Shown here: positions 17,644-25,529 of the stretch, in pieces
Layout: the number at the start of each line of letters is the position of its first letter
Numbering within the stretch: the first letter of the stretch is position 1
From: a virus
Direction: 5' to 3' (one strand)
IMG/VR virus record: IMGVR_UViG_3300037805_000525
Location: 1 to 64,000 of that record
DNA length: 64,000 nt
Position numbers and translations under genes: made by a program
Notes under the pieces: generated by a model
Told to the model about the DNA's origin: nothing
The model's input: only the letters and a program-made list of their open reading frames with translations
Databases searched by the model: none

Positions 17644-17660
17644 TTATCACGTTGTGATAA
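17644..17660. promoter_or_regulatory. Palindrome copy 4, with terminator-like tail
   Basis: TTATCACGTTGTGATAA inside GGA...TCC, then TTTTCTTAGC. The hairpin plus T tract probably ends unit C. The central base is T. The 20 bases upstream are shared with the copy at 14962. Confidence 0.75.
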
Positions 17661-17687
17661 TCCTTTTCTTAGCTATGACGTACCGGC

Positions 17688-17715
17688 GCAAAACCCACAC
17701 TGCCTACGGCATAAG
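17688..17715 (+). promoter_or_regulatory. Promoter of unit D
   Basis: GCAAAA, 16 bases, CATAAG (17710-17715), then CACCCTAG. A close match to the consensus. Confidence 0.75.
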
Positions 17716-17750
17716 CACCCTAGTAGACACTTCACTACGGAGGGCTGTTC

Positions 17751-18317
17751 GTGTACGAGACATCACCACCTAACCCACTATGGGTAATCTGCGGGAAGCA
17801 GCTCGGGCGGCCCAAAAAGGGTGACCGCGCGTACAAGGCGTATACGCACGACGTGTGCGGCGGAATCTACCACTACACCTGCAATGGGTACGTTGGGGTA
17901 TCGCCCATCTGGCTCCGCCCACGGATGCCCGCGGACCTTACAGATCCGCATCCAGGGAGCGCGCACTGCGAGTTGGGTCATCGCGAAGAGGTCGGGCTGA
18001 GCCTAACCGCCGCAGCTGCTGCGTTGAGGCTTTACGCCCTGTGCTCCAACCACGAGCGCCACAGCGTAGTGCGGCTTCTCCAGGTATTCGTGTGCGCGCG
18101 CGGTGTGCGCTACCCGTACTTCGACCTGTGCCCAACGTGCGTGGAGCGCGGTGAGTACTACGTGGAGAACGACGAGAACCCATACGACGAAGAGGCAGAC
18201 TGGTTGTTTGCGTGGGCCAGCGCCCGACAGGATCCGGAGAATTACATCCGCGACTCAGATGTAGAGTACCCAACCCCAACGCTTGGACAAGGCGTATGCC
18301 AGGAGGCACCCAGATGA
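17751..18317 (+). CDS. Cys/His-rich hypothetical protein, 188 aa
   Basis: GGAGGGCTGTTC precedes GTG 17751. Several Cys and His residues (VCGGIYHYTC, HCELGH, LCSNHERH, LCPTC) suggest one or two zinc sites. The C-terminal third is acidic. First gene of unit D. Confidence 0.7.
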   Translation: MYETSPPNPLWVICGKQLGRPKKGDRAYKAYTHDVCGGIYHYTCNGYVGVSPIWLRPRMPADLTDPHPGSAHCELGHREEVGLSLTAAAAALRLYALCSNHERHSVVRLLQVFVCARGVRYPYFDLCPTCVERGEYYVENDENPYDEEADWLFAWASARQDPENYIRDSDVEYPTPTLGQGVCQEAPR

Positions 18318-19261
18318 AAAAGAGCCGTGACCTACCCTTCCCCGCACAAGTCGTAGCTGACGGCGCAGTGCGGTTGATCGAACACACCGAGTGGGACACC
18401 TCAGGAAACAACTACTACAACTACGATAACGTTGCGGTGTTTCGCGGAAAATCTATCGGATCACTACGTACGGCAGTTACCGCGCGCTTCGTCACCAAAC
18501 ACACAGTGGTGCTGACCCGGTGCGCGCACGACTACCCGATCGGCAGCAGAACGCACGAAACGTACATTAACCGCCGACATAACCTACTCCACGACGCTGG
18601 GCGCAACCACGTAATCAACATGCTTGCCGACTATTGCATCCAGGACGTACGCAGCATGCTGCTAGGCGACTCGGAAGACGGTAGGTGCGAGGCCCGCGCA
18701 CACCTCCAAGACACATGGGAAATGCTCGGCGAAGAGTGGCACATGGTGCACCCCTCGACAGCCTACGCTAAGGGCCCAGAGAACGCGTACGTACGGTCGG
18801 CGGTGGCGATAACCTGCCGCGTAGGTGGGTACGCTCTTACGCGCGTCGCCAGCCCTCAGAGCAGCGAGGCTGCTCCGTTCCCTGCTTCCAAGGACACTCA
18901 CCCGACGGTCATGGCCATCGCCGAGTCCGTCGCAAGCGAGATCAATCTCGACGACGCGGCGTACGCGCTGCTTGATTGCGGCGTCGAGCTCGTGTGCGCG
19001 CACGAGTCAGAAGCTGACGACCCGTGCGGGGTCGAGGTCGAGGACACGGATGATCGCGTGGCACCCGTCGCACGCGGCTGGTGGAGCGTCTACCGGCAGC
19101 TCGACCTGTTCCTCGAAGGCACCACCGCGGGGGACCTACTCCGGGAGCACAGGTTCACTGCGGCTGCTGCCGAGTCGAGTAATCGTTACGTGGAGGGGCT
19201 CCTCGCACTACTGAAGGTGACCTATGTCGCGTACGTAGGCAAGGAGCCTACCGGTGAGTAA
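18314..19261 (+). CDS. Hypothetical protein, 315 aa
   Basis: ATG 18314 overlaps the previous stop. The N-terminal beta region (NNYYNYDNVAVFRGKSIGSL) is followed by helices and a Cys-containing middle; the C-terminal helix is LLALLKVTYVAYVG. No motif was recognised. Unit D. Confidence 0.7.
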   Translation: MKKSRDLPFPAQVVADGAVRLIEHTEWDTSGNNYYNYDNVAVFRGKSIGSLRTAVTARFVTKHTVVLTRCAHDYPIGSRTHETYINRRHNLLHDAGRNHVINMLADYCIQDVRSMLLGDSEDGRCEARAHLQDTWEMLGEEWHMVHPSTAYAKGPENAYVRSAVAITCRVGGYALTRVASPQSSEAAPFPASKDTHPTVMAIAESVASEINLDDAAYALLDCGVELVCAHESEADDPCGVEVEDTDDRVAPVARGWWSVYRQLDLFLEGTTAGDLLREHRFTAAAAESSNRYVEGLLALLKVTYVAYVGKEPTGE

Positions 19262-19643
19262 CAAACCTTCGTACAAAACCAACGACCCGCGAGGTTGGTG
19301 CGGTGACATCTCGAGGGGCGCGGCACTTGGGCGCCCGAGCATACAAGGCACGCTAGGCGGCAAGCTGTACCTCCAACGCGTCTACCTATGCAATGGAGGC
19401 TACGACAAGAACGGTACATACTTCGGACACGGAGATCCTCTGTACTGGGCCTCGTCATCGGACGGTGAGGTCGACTTCATGCTGCGAGGGGAAGACCGAG
19501 ACGCTGCGAAACGCAGGGTTCTGCACGATTACCCAGACGCGCGGTTCTTCGACGGACCGCCCAAAGAGGAGAAAGAATGGACACGCGACCTACGCAATCC
19601 CCACACGACCGCGAGCCTGACACGGAAATCCTCAACACGCTGA
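19254..19643 (+). CDS. Hypothetical protein, 129 aa
   Basis: GTG 19254 lies 7 bases inside the previous gene. Gly/Asp/Tyr-rich (LCNGGYDKNGTYFGHGDP). The last 22 codons overlap the next gene in another frame, and that tail looks poorly constrained. Confidence 0.6.
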   Translation: MSNKPSYKTNDPRGWCGDISRGAALGRPSIQGTLGGKLYLQRVYLCNGGYDKNGTYFGHGDPLYWASSSDGEVDFMLRGEDRDAAKRRVLHDYPDARFFDGPPKEEKEWTRDLRNPHTTASLTRKSSTR

Positions 19644-19834
19644 AGCTGAGCACGGACGAGGCGGACATCATATGGCAGTGCATGTACAGCGTTCGTGCAA
19701 GTCACCTCGCGGGCAACAGGTCTGAGTCTCCGGCTGGGTACACGGACAAGCTCACTGCGATCATGCGCAAGCTCTCGGTCGCAGCCGCGTCGTCTGTCCC
19801 GCGACATGACGCGGGGACGCACAATGGCGAGTAG
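19577..19834 (+). CDS. Hypothetical helical protein, 85 aa
   Basis: AGGAGAAAGA before ATG 19577 is one of the best ribosome sites here, so this start is preferred despite a 67-base overlap with the previous gene. Disordered N-terminus, then helices (LSTDEADIIWQCMYSVRASH). Unit D. Confidence 0.65.
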   Translation: MDTRPTQSPHDREPDTEILNTLKLSTDEADIIWQCMYSVRASHLAGNRSESPAGYTDKLTAIMRKLSVAAASSVPRHDAGTHNGE

Positions 19835-20213
19835 CGCACCGTTAACGACCTTCATGGATCTGTGCGCCGAGATCACCGACTTCGTTGGCAATCTCGGCGT
19901 GGCTGACGCGTCCACCGGCTACGTGATCCTACGGGCGACCCTGCTAATGCTCGCGCAGCTCCCAGAGCTTTCCGGCGTCGAGTTGAGTGGTGGATCGTCT
20001 GGTGCCACCGGCGCTAGCGTTGAGGTCGAATACAATGGTCGTAGCGTGTGGATCATAGCATTCACCTCAGCTGGTGGGTTCTTCTACCGCACGCGAGTTG
20101 AGGGAGATCCGGACGTGCGCGAGGCCGAGCGGCTACACACAGACCGCCTGGTTACCAAGGCTACGGAGCTTGGGCAATGGCTGCGTGGCGAGGGCAAGGA
20201 GGACGTGTCGTGA
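19824..20213 (+). CDS. Hypothetical protein, 129 aa
   Basis: GGGGA before ATG 19824. Helical N-terminus, Gly/Ser loop, two beta strands (ASVEVEYNGRSVWIIAF), C-terminal helix with RLHTDRLVTKATELGQWL. No family was recognised. Confidence 0.68.
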   Translation: MASSAPLTTFMDLCAEITDFVGNLGVADASTGYVILRATLLMLAQLPELSGVELSGGSSGATGASVEVEYNGRSVWIIAFTSAGGFFYRTRVEGDPDVREAERLHTDRLVTKATELGQWLRGEGKEDVS

Positions 20214-20422
20214 AGGTGGCCGCAATCGAACAGAATCGTGAAGCGGGAGAGCGTCGCGCCATGTCGGCGCAGGAACAGGAGGCTTTTCTCAATGCTGCCT
20301 CAGAGGCGTACCACGCGCACCCATCGCACACCACCGCCTGCAGCGTCTACCAGGAGTTCTATGGCACAGGGTGCCCCTGCGAGAAGGCCGCCGAAGCCGC
20401 GCTCAGAGCGGCAGGGTACTGA
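20210..20422 (+). CDS. Cys-rich miniprotein, 70 aa (AYHA/CEKA family, copy 1)
   Basis: GTG 20210 overlaps the previous stop (GTGA). The C-terminal 52 residues match the protein at 39778-39999: EQEAFLNAASEAYHA, H-T-x-x-C, a tyrosine-containing FYGTGCPCEKAAEAALRAAGY. Three Cys and a His are conserved between copies, suggesting a metal site. Function unknown. Confidence 0.7.
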   Translation: MKVAAIEQNREAGERRAMSAQEQEAFLNAASEAYHAHPSHTTACSVYQEFYGTGCPCEKAAEAALRAAGY

Positions 20423-20424
20423 CG

Positions 20425-20658
20425 GTGGCGCGCCTCGAGATTTTACTTCTCATGACGTTCGTACTCGCTTGCGGGATGGGCATCGGCGCCCAACTGGCGT
20501 CTGCGTCGCCAAGCTATGTCGCGCACGTCACCGTAGTCAGAGGGGAAATCCCTGCGGGTGTGCTAGTCGTATACTGCGCTCTCTCGGCTGTGTTCGCGCT
20601 TGTGCGTGTGAGTCACATCTTGCGCGGCCTGGAGAAGGGTTGCGCGCGTAAGCGGTAG
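20425..20658 (+). CDS. Small membrane protein, 77 aa
   Basis: GTG 20425 lies 3 bases after the previous stop. Two hydrophobic helices (ILLLMTFVLACGMGIGAQLA and AGVLVVYCALSAVFALVRV) and a basic C-terminus. Last gene of unit D. Confidence 0.66.
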   Translation: MARLEILLLMTFVLACGMGIGAQLASASPSYVAHVTVVRGEIPAGVLVVYCALSAVFALVRVSHILRGLEKGCARKR

Positions 20659-20667
20659 GTGCGGATG

Positions 20668-20700
20668 CGGGCGGGGGACAACCACCTCGCCCGTTTTCTT
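20668..20700 (+). terminator. Terminator of unit D
   Basis: CGGGCG (20668-20673) pairs with CGCCCG (20688-20693); TTTTCTTAG follows. Confidence 0.72.
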
Positions 20701-20713
20701 AGCTCCGGCCCGA

Positions 20714-20730
20714 TTATCACGCTGTGATAA
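20714..20730. promoter_or_regulatory. Palindrome copy 5
   Basis: TTATCACGCTGTGATAA, immediately before the stop codon of the convergent minus-strand gene at 20731. Central base C. Confidence 0.75.
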
Positions 20731-21105
20731 TTACCACCCGTCAAGCCGGCGGTCCGCCGCTTTGGCGCGCCACACCTCGATAAAGAACCCACACACGTAT
20801 AGCCCGTAATGGCCTTCTACTGTGTGCGCTACGTACGGGTACCACTTGAGCGGAGTGTCCTCATCCCACCCCCACCCGATCAGACACATCAGCGTACGTT
20901 TCCAGGGGCGGAGTCCCGTTGCGAGAAAGACTGCGGCAAAGCTGTCGGGACCTGACAGGAACCACCCGGCTTCGGTCTGAACCGCGCACGTTGTCTTCAG
21001 TGCTCGGATCCTCAGCGACAGGAGCGGGCCATTGGTTATGTTCGCTTCGGTGCCGCAGAACATTGCGCGCACGCCAGACCACACGGTGCGCAGTGCGTCT
21101 CTCAC
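20731..21105 (-). CDS. Hypothetical protein, 124 aa
   Basis: GTG 21105 overlaps the stop of the GroES-like fusion gene (GTGA). Beta-rich with many aromatic residues (LMCLIGWGWDEDTPLKWYPY, GHYGLYVCGFFIEVW). Last gene of a three-gene minus-strand operon. It may act with the GroES-like protein. Confidence 0.68.
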   Translation of the reverse strand: MRDALRTVWSGVRAMFCGTEANITNGPLLSLRIRALKTTCAVQTEAGWFLSGPDSFAAVFLATGLRPWKRTLMCLIGWGWDEDTPLKWYPYVAHTVEGHYGLYVCGFFIEVWRAKAADRRLDGW

Positions 21106-22442
21106 GACTTCTCTACCTTTTCCGCGTTGTACACGTCGCCGAAGGGGTTCTCCGCAGTGCGTGTACACACGGGGATGTACCCCACGGGATGATTTGGATC
21201 ATCGAGTGAGTAGACCGGGATGGTGCCCCGCGGCCGTGTCTTGCGTTCGGAATCCTCCTGTGCTGCGAGCGCGCCGAACGCACGGATGGTGTCCTGGGCG
21301 TCGGTTGTACGGATCAGTGGCCGCTTGGGTTCCTGAGCCGCTTGCGCGGGCTGCACAATGAACCCTGGGTCCACATCTCGCCCAGAGCGCGCCGCCTTCG
21401 CCACCTGCGCCGCACGCAGTTTGGTTGCCGCATCCGCGAAGTGGCTCGGCTTGAACGCAGCGCGATCGAACCAGATGCCCTTGGGATCGTCGGTTCGCCA
21501 CATGAACATCGCCTCGGCGTCCTCGTTGATACCGAGCGCGTACCCGAGCGGGTGCAGGACGTTGCGGTTGATCTCTGCGAGCGCGCCAGTCGACCAGATT
21601 TCCGTGTAGTCCGCCGTCGTCGCGTGCGCGTACTGGTTCTTGGGTAGGTGGAACTGCGTGTTCGCTGCGCCGGCTAAGCGGTTCGTCTGCCGGAGTACCT
21701 CTGCGATGACCTCCTGAGCGAGCGGACCCATCCCCGCGAGGTCCTCTGGCTGGCAGTACCGGCACAGTGCGTTGGTGATGCGCCACGCGAGCTTCTTGGT
21801 GTTCTCGGTTACTGCGTACGCGTCGTCTTTCAGGGACTCATCACGCGTGGCGGGGTAGCCCTCCATAGCTGATCGGAAGGTGCTGTCAGCCGGGATGGGC
21901 TCAGTTGTACAACCCATGCTGTAGGGCACTGGCTTGCCAGACTCTAGCCGCGCTGCTAGATCCCCCGCGTACGCCTCCCACCCTGGCCCGCGAGAGGCGT
22001 CGACCGCGCGCCTTGACTCGGAGGATAAGTGGCGCACGCCCGGCGCCTCTGCAATGGGTACGGGCATGCCTGGAATAGCTGGTGCTGGTCCGGAGATGAA
22101 GACGTCACCATTTGCGTTGACCTCTGTGCGTTGCGGGACATGCGCGACGGTTAGCGAGCACCGGTGCTTCTCGGCATCCTCGTCACTGAGTTCCGCAATG
22201 ACGAGGACGTCCGCCTTCTCCAAGATGAGGTGGGTCACCCCAGCAATGCTGATCTCAGTCCCGGCACCCTCCGCAAAGAAGACGTGGTTGCCCTCTTTGA
22301 TCGCCTCGAACGCGTACAGGTTGTCAGCCAGCTGGGACAGTCCTGGGTGCACAACTACGCCGTGGGGGGACGTGCTGTGCGGGTGCTCCAGCCTGTCTAG
22401 GCGTTTAACAAGAATTGTGCCGGTGGGTGTGAACAGCTTCAT
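21102..22442 (-). CDS. GroES-like co-chaperonin domain fused to a phage module, 446 aa
   Basis: GGAGG five bases before ATG 22442 fixes the start. Residues 1-85 follow the Cpn10/GroES pattern: ILVKRLDRLE, then GVVVHPG, then IKEGNHVFFAEGAGTEISIAG, then HLILEKADVLVIAE (GroES has the same order of K-R, G-x-V, V-K-x-G-D-x-V-x-F, G-T-E and I-L-x-x-x-D-I-L-A). The GroES mobile loop region is short and unusual. Residues about 90-285 are unassigned, with Cys residues at 227 and 230. Residues 289-352 carry the NRNVLHPLGY module shared with the 106-aa protein at 7035. GroES itself is about 97 aa. It may redirect host GroEL to virion or accessory proteins; that is inference. Confidence 0.7.
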   Translation of the reverse strand: MKLFTPTGTILVKRLDRLEHPHSTSPHGVVVHPGLSQLADNLYAFEAIKEGNHVFFAEGAGTEISIAGVTHLILEKADVLVIAELSDEDAEKHRCSLTVAHVPQRTEVNANGDVFISGPAPAIPGMPVPIAEAPGVRHLSSESRRAVDASRGPGWEAYAGDLAARLESGKPVPYSMGCTTEPIPADSTFRSAMEGYPATRDESLKDDAYAVTENTKKLAWRITNALCRYCQPEDLAGMGPLAQEVIAEVLRQTNRLAGAANTQFHLPKNQYAHATTADYTEIWSTGALAEINRNVLHPLGYALGINEDAEAMFMWRTDDPKGIWFDRAAFKPSHFADAATKLRAAQVAKAARSGRDVDPGFIVQPAQAAQEPKRPLIRTTDAQDTIRAFGALAAQEDSERKTRPRGTIPVYSLDDPNHPVGYIPVCTRTAENPFGDVYNAEKVEKS

Positions 22443-22471
22443 GCGCGCCTCCGTGTTGAGTGCGCAATGTA

Positions 22472-22867
22472 CTACACCTGCGCTACAGGCTCCGCAGAAT
22501 TGATCCGAAGCCATACGGCGGGGAACGCAGCTTCCGCGTCTGCACACGCATCCACGAAGCTGAGCGAGGGTGTTGGGAGGAAGAACGTGGTGCTGCTGGC
22601 GTAGCGCGTGTCACCTGTCCGGTCCCACATACCAAGAATCGTCCAGTACGCTACGTGCGTGAGCAGCGCCCGGCTCTGCTTCTGCATTGACCTGCGGTGG
22701 GACACAGTGTTTGTGCCCGGTGCATACGTGCCGTCTGGCGTAAGCGGCAGCCCTTGCTCGCGCAGCATTGTGTACGACGGGTGGTGGCCAGCCGCTGTGT
22801 AGTACCGGTGCCCTACGGCACCCCACACACCAAACATTACTGGGGCGCGCTCTACGGTTTCGGCCAC
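22472..22867 (-). CDS. Hypothetical protein, 131 aa, first gene of the GroES-like operon
   Basis: GAGG precedes GTG 22867. Rich in aromatic and small residues (VWGAVGHRYYTAAGHHPSY). No motif was recognised. A palindrome copy lies 37 bases upstream, between this gene and divergent unit E. Confidence 0.66.
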   Translation of the reverse strand: MAETVERAPVMFGVWGAVGHRYYTAAGHHPSYTMLREQGLPLTPDGTYAPGTNTVSHRRSMQKQSRALLTHVAYWTILGMWDRTGDTRYASSTTFFLPTPSLSFVDACADAEAAFPAVWLRINSAEPVAQV

Positions 22868-22903
22868 GGGAACCTCACTGCCTTCTAAGTGTCCCCCCCA
22901 AGA

Positions 22904-22920
22904 TTATCACACTGTGATAA
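22904..22920. promoter_or_regulatory. Palindrome copy 6, overlapping the unit E -35 position
   Basis: Perfect TTATCACACTGTGATAA. The -35 window of the unit E promoter (22914-22919) falls inside it, so a bound protein should directly affect that promoter. Central base C. Confidence 0.8.
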
Positions 22921-22941
22921 TGGCCTACTTCTTGGCATAAG
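22914..22941 (+). promoter_or_regulatory. Promoter of unit E
   Basis: CATAAG at 22936-22941, then ACATTTAG. The -35 position reads GTGATA, within the palindrome, not GCAAAA. Confidence 0.65.
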
Positions 22942-23025
22942 ACATTTAGTGGGCGGGCAGCACACACGCCTCGACCCTGATGGGGAGTTCCCATCGACGC
23001 ACGTAGACATTCCTGAGGAGAGTTC

Positions 23026-23592
23026 ATGGATCTTCGAAGTTTCACGTCCCTTCTGTGCAACGGCGCCAATCTGCTTGCTGTTGAACAGCGCTACGCCTCC
23101 ATAGACTTCTCTTCGTACGGGCACCGTTTCGTCACGATCCAGTACGCGGGTGTGCACGTTGCGGCGCTCGCGCTACCTGACAAGTTCGTGAAGGCGATCT
23201 CCCGTGCACACGCTAGCGCCAGCGCTACTACGCCGCTGGTCCAGCTGTTCATGTACTGCTGCTACGACAACCTGGCAGCTGCGGCGGCCGCATCCACCGA
23301 TTACACACTCACCACGCCTCGTGGGCGCGTCCCGCACCGGGAGCTCGCTCTAGCGGCCATCCTCAGCGTTATGGGCAGCTGCTGGGTGAGCCAACACATC
23401 GGGCGGCTCCGCACCAGCGCACACGATTCCTGGGGCATGACTGGATTCTCGGAAACGCTGAAGCCTGTGACAGCGGACCACAAGACTAAGTTGCACGCGC
23501 TGGCGAAGCGCGCGTTCCCGCAGTTGGAAGAGTTTGCAGCAACGGCTGCGATGTTCGGGCACCTGCCCGAGGAGGGAAGTGAGTATGCGTGA
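23026..23592 (+). CDS. Hypothetical protein, 188 aa
   Basis: GAGGAGAGTTC precedes ATG 23026. Ala-rich helical protein with Cys-containing segment LFMYCCYDNLAAAAAA and hydrophobic helix LALAAILSVMGSCW. No family was recognised. First gene of unit E. Confidence 0.7.
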   Translation: MDLRSFTSLLCNGANLLAVEQRYASIDFSSYGHRFVTIQYAGVHVAALALPDKFVKAISRAHASASATTPLVQLFMYCCYDNLAAAAAASTDYTLTTPRGRVPHRELALAAILSVMGSCWVSQHIGRLRTSAHDSWGMTGFSETLKPVTADHKTKLHALAKRAFPQLEEFAATAAMFGHLPEEGSEYA

Positions 23593-24058
23593 TCGTTATG
23601 AAGGGCTACGGCAAAAACTCGAGGGCGCGATGAGTACGTGCGGTGGCGACGTGTTCGACCCCGACGAGTGCGCGGTGTTGGCAAGCTTCGTCCCTGATCG
23701 GCTTACGCGCGTGGTTGGGCCGCGGTACATCGTGCCGCCGGCGGACACTTTTATGGACCGTGTGTACGCACTCGGGTGGTTTGAGGACGACGACGGCGAC
23801 GCGCTTCGGTGGATGGTGGAGCTCACGAAAGCTGAGGCGGACACGCTACAGTACATCGACGAGGTGTACCCAGATCGAGACGGCCTGCAGCCGATACGTT
23901 TCACACGGAAGGGGTTAGTATTCGCACTCCACGACTGGTGCGTGCTCTACGAGATCATCGAGCGCTGCGTCCTCGTATGTCAGCCGGCTGAACTGGCGTT
24001 CGCAGAGCGCCTGCTTGGTCTGATGGGCTTCGACTGGGCGCCTAAGGTCGATGTGTGA
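23585..24058 (+). CDS. Hypothetical protein, 157 aa
   Basis: ATG 23585 follows GGGAAGTGAGT and overlaps the previous gene by 8 bases. Acidic and helical with three Cys near the C-terminus (HDWCVLYEIIERCVLVC). Function unknown. Confidence 0.7.
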   Translation: MRDRYEGLRQKLEGAMSTCGGDVFDPDECAVLASFVPDRLTRVVGPRYIVPPADTFMDRVYALGWFEDDDGDALRWMVELTKAEADTLQYIDEVYPDRDGLQPIRFTRKGLVFALHDWCVLYEIIERCVLVCQPAELAFAERLLGLMGFDWAPKVDV

Positions 24059-24180
24059 GGGCACTCTTTATTCGCGCTGTGCACCACGCACTTCTGGCGG
24101 TGCAGAGGTGGTTCGATGAAGGCCTTGTCTGGCCTGCTGTGGCAATGGTCGTGGTGATCATGTCGCTGCCCTCCTGCTGA
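24055..24180 (+). CDS. Membrane miniprotein, 41 aa
   Basis: GTG 24055 overlaps the previous stop (GTGA). Basic N-terminus followed by one transmembrane helix (VWPAVAMVVVIMSLP) ending in SC. A terminator follows immediately. Confidence 0.55.
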   Translation: MRALFIRAVHHALLAVQRWFDEGLVWPAVAMVVVIMSLPSC

Positions 24181-24190
24181 CGCGATTTGT

Positions 24191-24215
24191 GGGGACCGCA
24201 CGGTCCCCTGTTTTT
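24191..24215 (+). terminator. Terminator of unit E
   Basis: GGGGACCG and CGGTCCCC (24191-24208) form a perfect stem, then TGTTTTTAG. Confidence 0.9.
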
Positions 24216-24227
24216 AGATAACGAGAA

Positions 24228-24244
24228 ATATCACACTGTGATAA
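24228..24244. promoter_or_regulatory. Palindrome copy 7
   Basis: ATATCACACTGTGATAA, one mismatch at the first base; just after the unit E terminator and 6 bases before the unit F -35. Central base C. Confidence 0.75.
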
Positions 24245-24250
24245 TCGCAG

Positions 24251-24278
24251 GCAAACCTGCGGCCGTAGGCGGCATAAG
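24251..24278 (+). promoter_or_regulatory. Promoter of unit F
   Basis: GCAAAC, 16 bases, CATAAG (24273-24278), then AGGTTTAG. Confidence 0.75.
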
Positions 24279-24321
24279 AGGTTTAGTACTACAGGTCATC
24301 AACTGCCTTGGGAGGCACTCA

Positions 24322-24702
24322 GTGAACAAGGAACTACGATCCGTACGCAAAGGACTCGACGCGCAGGTCAGGAAGATCGAAACCGCGAGAATCGACGCAC
24401 ACAGCGCGCTCGCAATGGGCGCGTTCAACAACTTCATCCGCCCGTGGTGTGAACTTAACAAGGTCGACTTCCGGGCCGGCATGGGCACCTGGTCCATGCG
24501 CGTGGCTGGTGGTGCGGGCCACGATGTCTGGGCGCGCTGGGTCAACGACCCGTGCAGGGGAGAGGCCGACAGCGACAGGCCGCCCCTTGGTTTTGCGGAC
24601 ATAGCGGACATTCTGGAGGTTGCCGTAGACGGCTACCCACTTGGCTCCTTAATGCCTGACGCGCTGTACGGGCCTGGAAAGCCTACGAGGACATATGACT
24701 GA
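24322..24702 (+). CDS. Hypothetical protein, 126 aa
   Basis: GGGAGGCACTCA precedes GTG 24322. N-terminal basic helix (NKELRSVRKGLDAQVRKIE), then an alpha/beta part with GGAGHDVWARWVNDPC. First gene of unit F. Confidence 0.7.
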   Translation: MNKELRSVRKGLDAQVRKIETARIDAHSALAMGAFNNFIRPWCELNKVDFRAGMGTWSMRVAGGAGHDVWARWVNDPCRGEADSDRPPLGFADIADILEVAVDGYPLGSLMPDALYGPGKPTRTYD

Positions 24703-24907
24703 CTTTGACCAAGCCGCGTTCACTGCCTGGCTCACAGAGGTCGACGAGTGGATCGACGAACTGACGAACGGGAGTGGTTGTACGCAATCCGACTTCGCAG
24801 ATTGGAATTCGCGTGACGCGTTTGATTCCGAGTGTGACCCGAAGGACGCTGCGATACAGTGCCTAGAGAACGATGACATCGGTGAGATGTACCTACAGCT
24901 CACCTAG
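24695..24907 (+). CDS. Hypothetical acidic protein, 70 aa
   Basis: Overlaps the previous gene by 8 bases. Very acidic (WLTEVDEWIDELTNG, NDDIGEMYLQ) with three Cys. The acidity might suggest a DNA-mimic or inhibitor role, but that is speculation. Confidence 0.66.
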   Translation: MTDFDQAAFTAWLTEVDEWIDELTNGSGCTQSDFADWNSRDAFDSECDPKDAAIQCLENDDIGEMYLQLT

Positions 24908-24929
24908 TAGCAAATTGGAGCCTTGTGAC

Positions 24930-25529
24930 ATGAAGCCATTCGAAGGACAACTCGATCGCCGCCCCATCACACACAACACAATTTGGTACATGCGCGTACG
25001 TGGCGTACCTGGCGCGCGTGCGCCCAGGGTGGATGAGTTGGGCACGGACGCGATCAAGGTAGCGTACGCCGTGCGCTTCATCCACGACGAGTACCATGTG
25101 ATTTTCAGCACTGACCCAGACAGCGAGGCGGAAGCACTTCGAGCGCAGGCCATCGAGCGTGCGGCAGAATACAAGACCACGCCCATCGAGGTGAAGTACG
25201 TCGTGGACCCGATGGAAAGCCCACAGCACCTGTTGCAGCACGACGAGCTGATCGTCGAGGGCCCCAAAGAAACCGCCGCGGGGTTCCTTACCGCGATCAC
25301 CGAGCGGCTTAGGGCGACGCTCGGACTTGCAGAGACGCCGACCCTGCGACCGGTAGTTGGCGAATCCTTCGTTGACTCCGAGTCAGGCACCCAAGGCATG
25401 TCCGGGGTTGACGCAAAGGCGATCATGGACGGTTTCTTGAACGCCAAGGGGATCCCCCACGAGTTCTACTACGGGACCTCTCAAGAGGATCCCAAGTCTG
25501 ATGATGCTAGCGGCAAGGAGGATGAATGA
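24930..25529 (+). CDS. Hypothetical protein, 199 aa
   Basis: TTGGAG precedes ATG 24930. N-terminal domain with beta strands (TIWYMRVRGVPG, VAYAVRFIHDEYHVIFSTD), helical middle, Ser/Asp/Glu-rich tail. No family was recognised. Unit F. Confidence 0.7.
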   Translation: MKPFEGQLDRRPITHNTIWYMRVRGVPGARAPRVDELGTDAIKVAYAVRFIHDEYHVIFSTDPDSEAEALRAQAIERAAEYKTTPIEVKYVVDPMESPQHLLQHDELIVEGPKETAAGFLTAITERLRATLGLAETPTLRPVVGESFVDSESGTQGMSGVDAKAIMDGFLNAKGIPHEFYYGTSQEDPKSDDASGKEDE

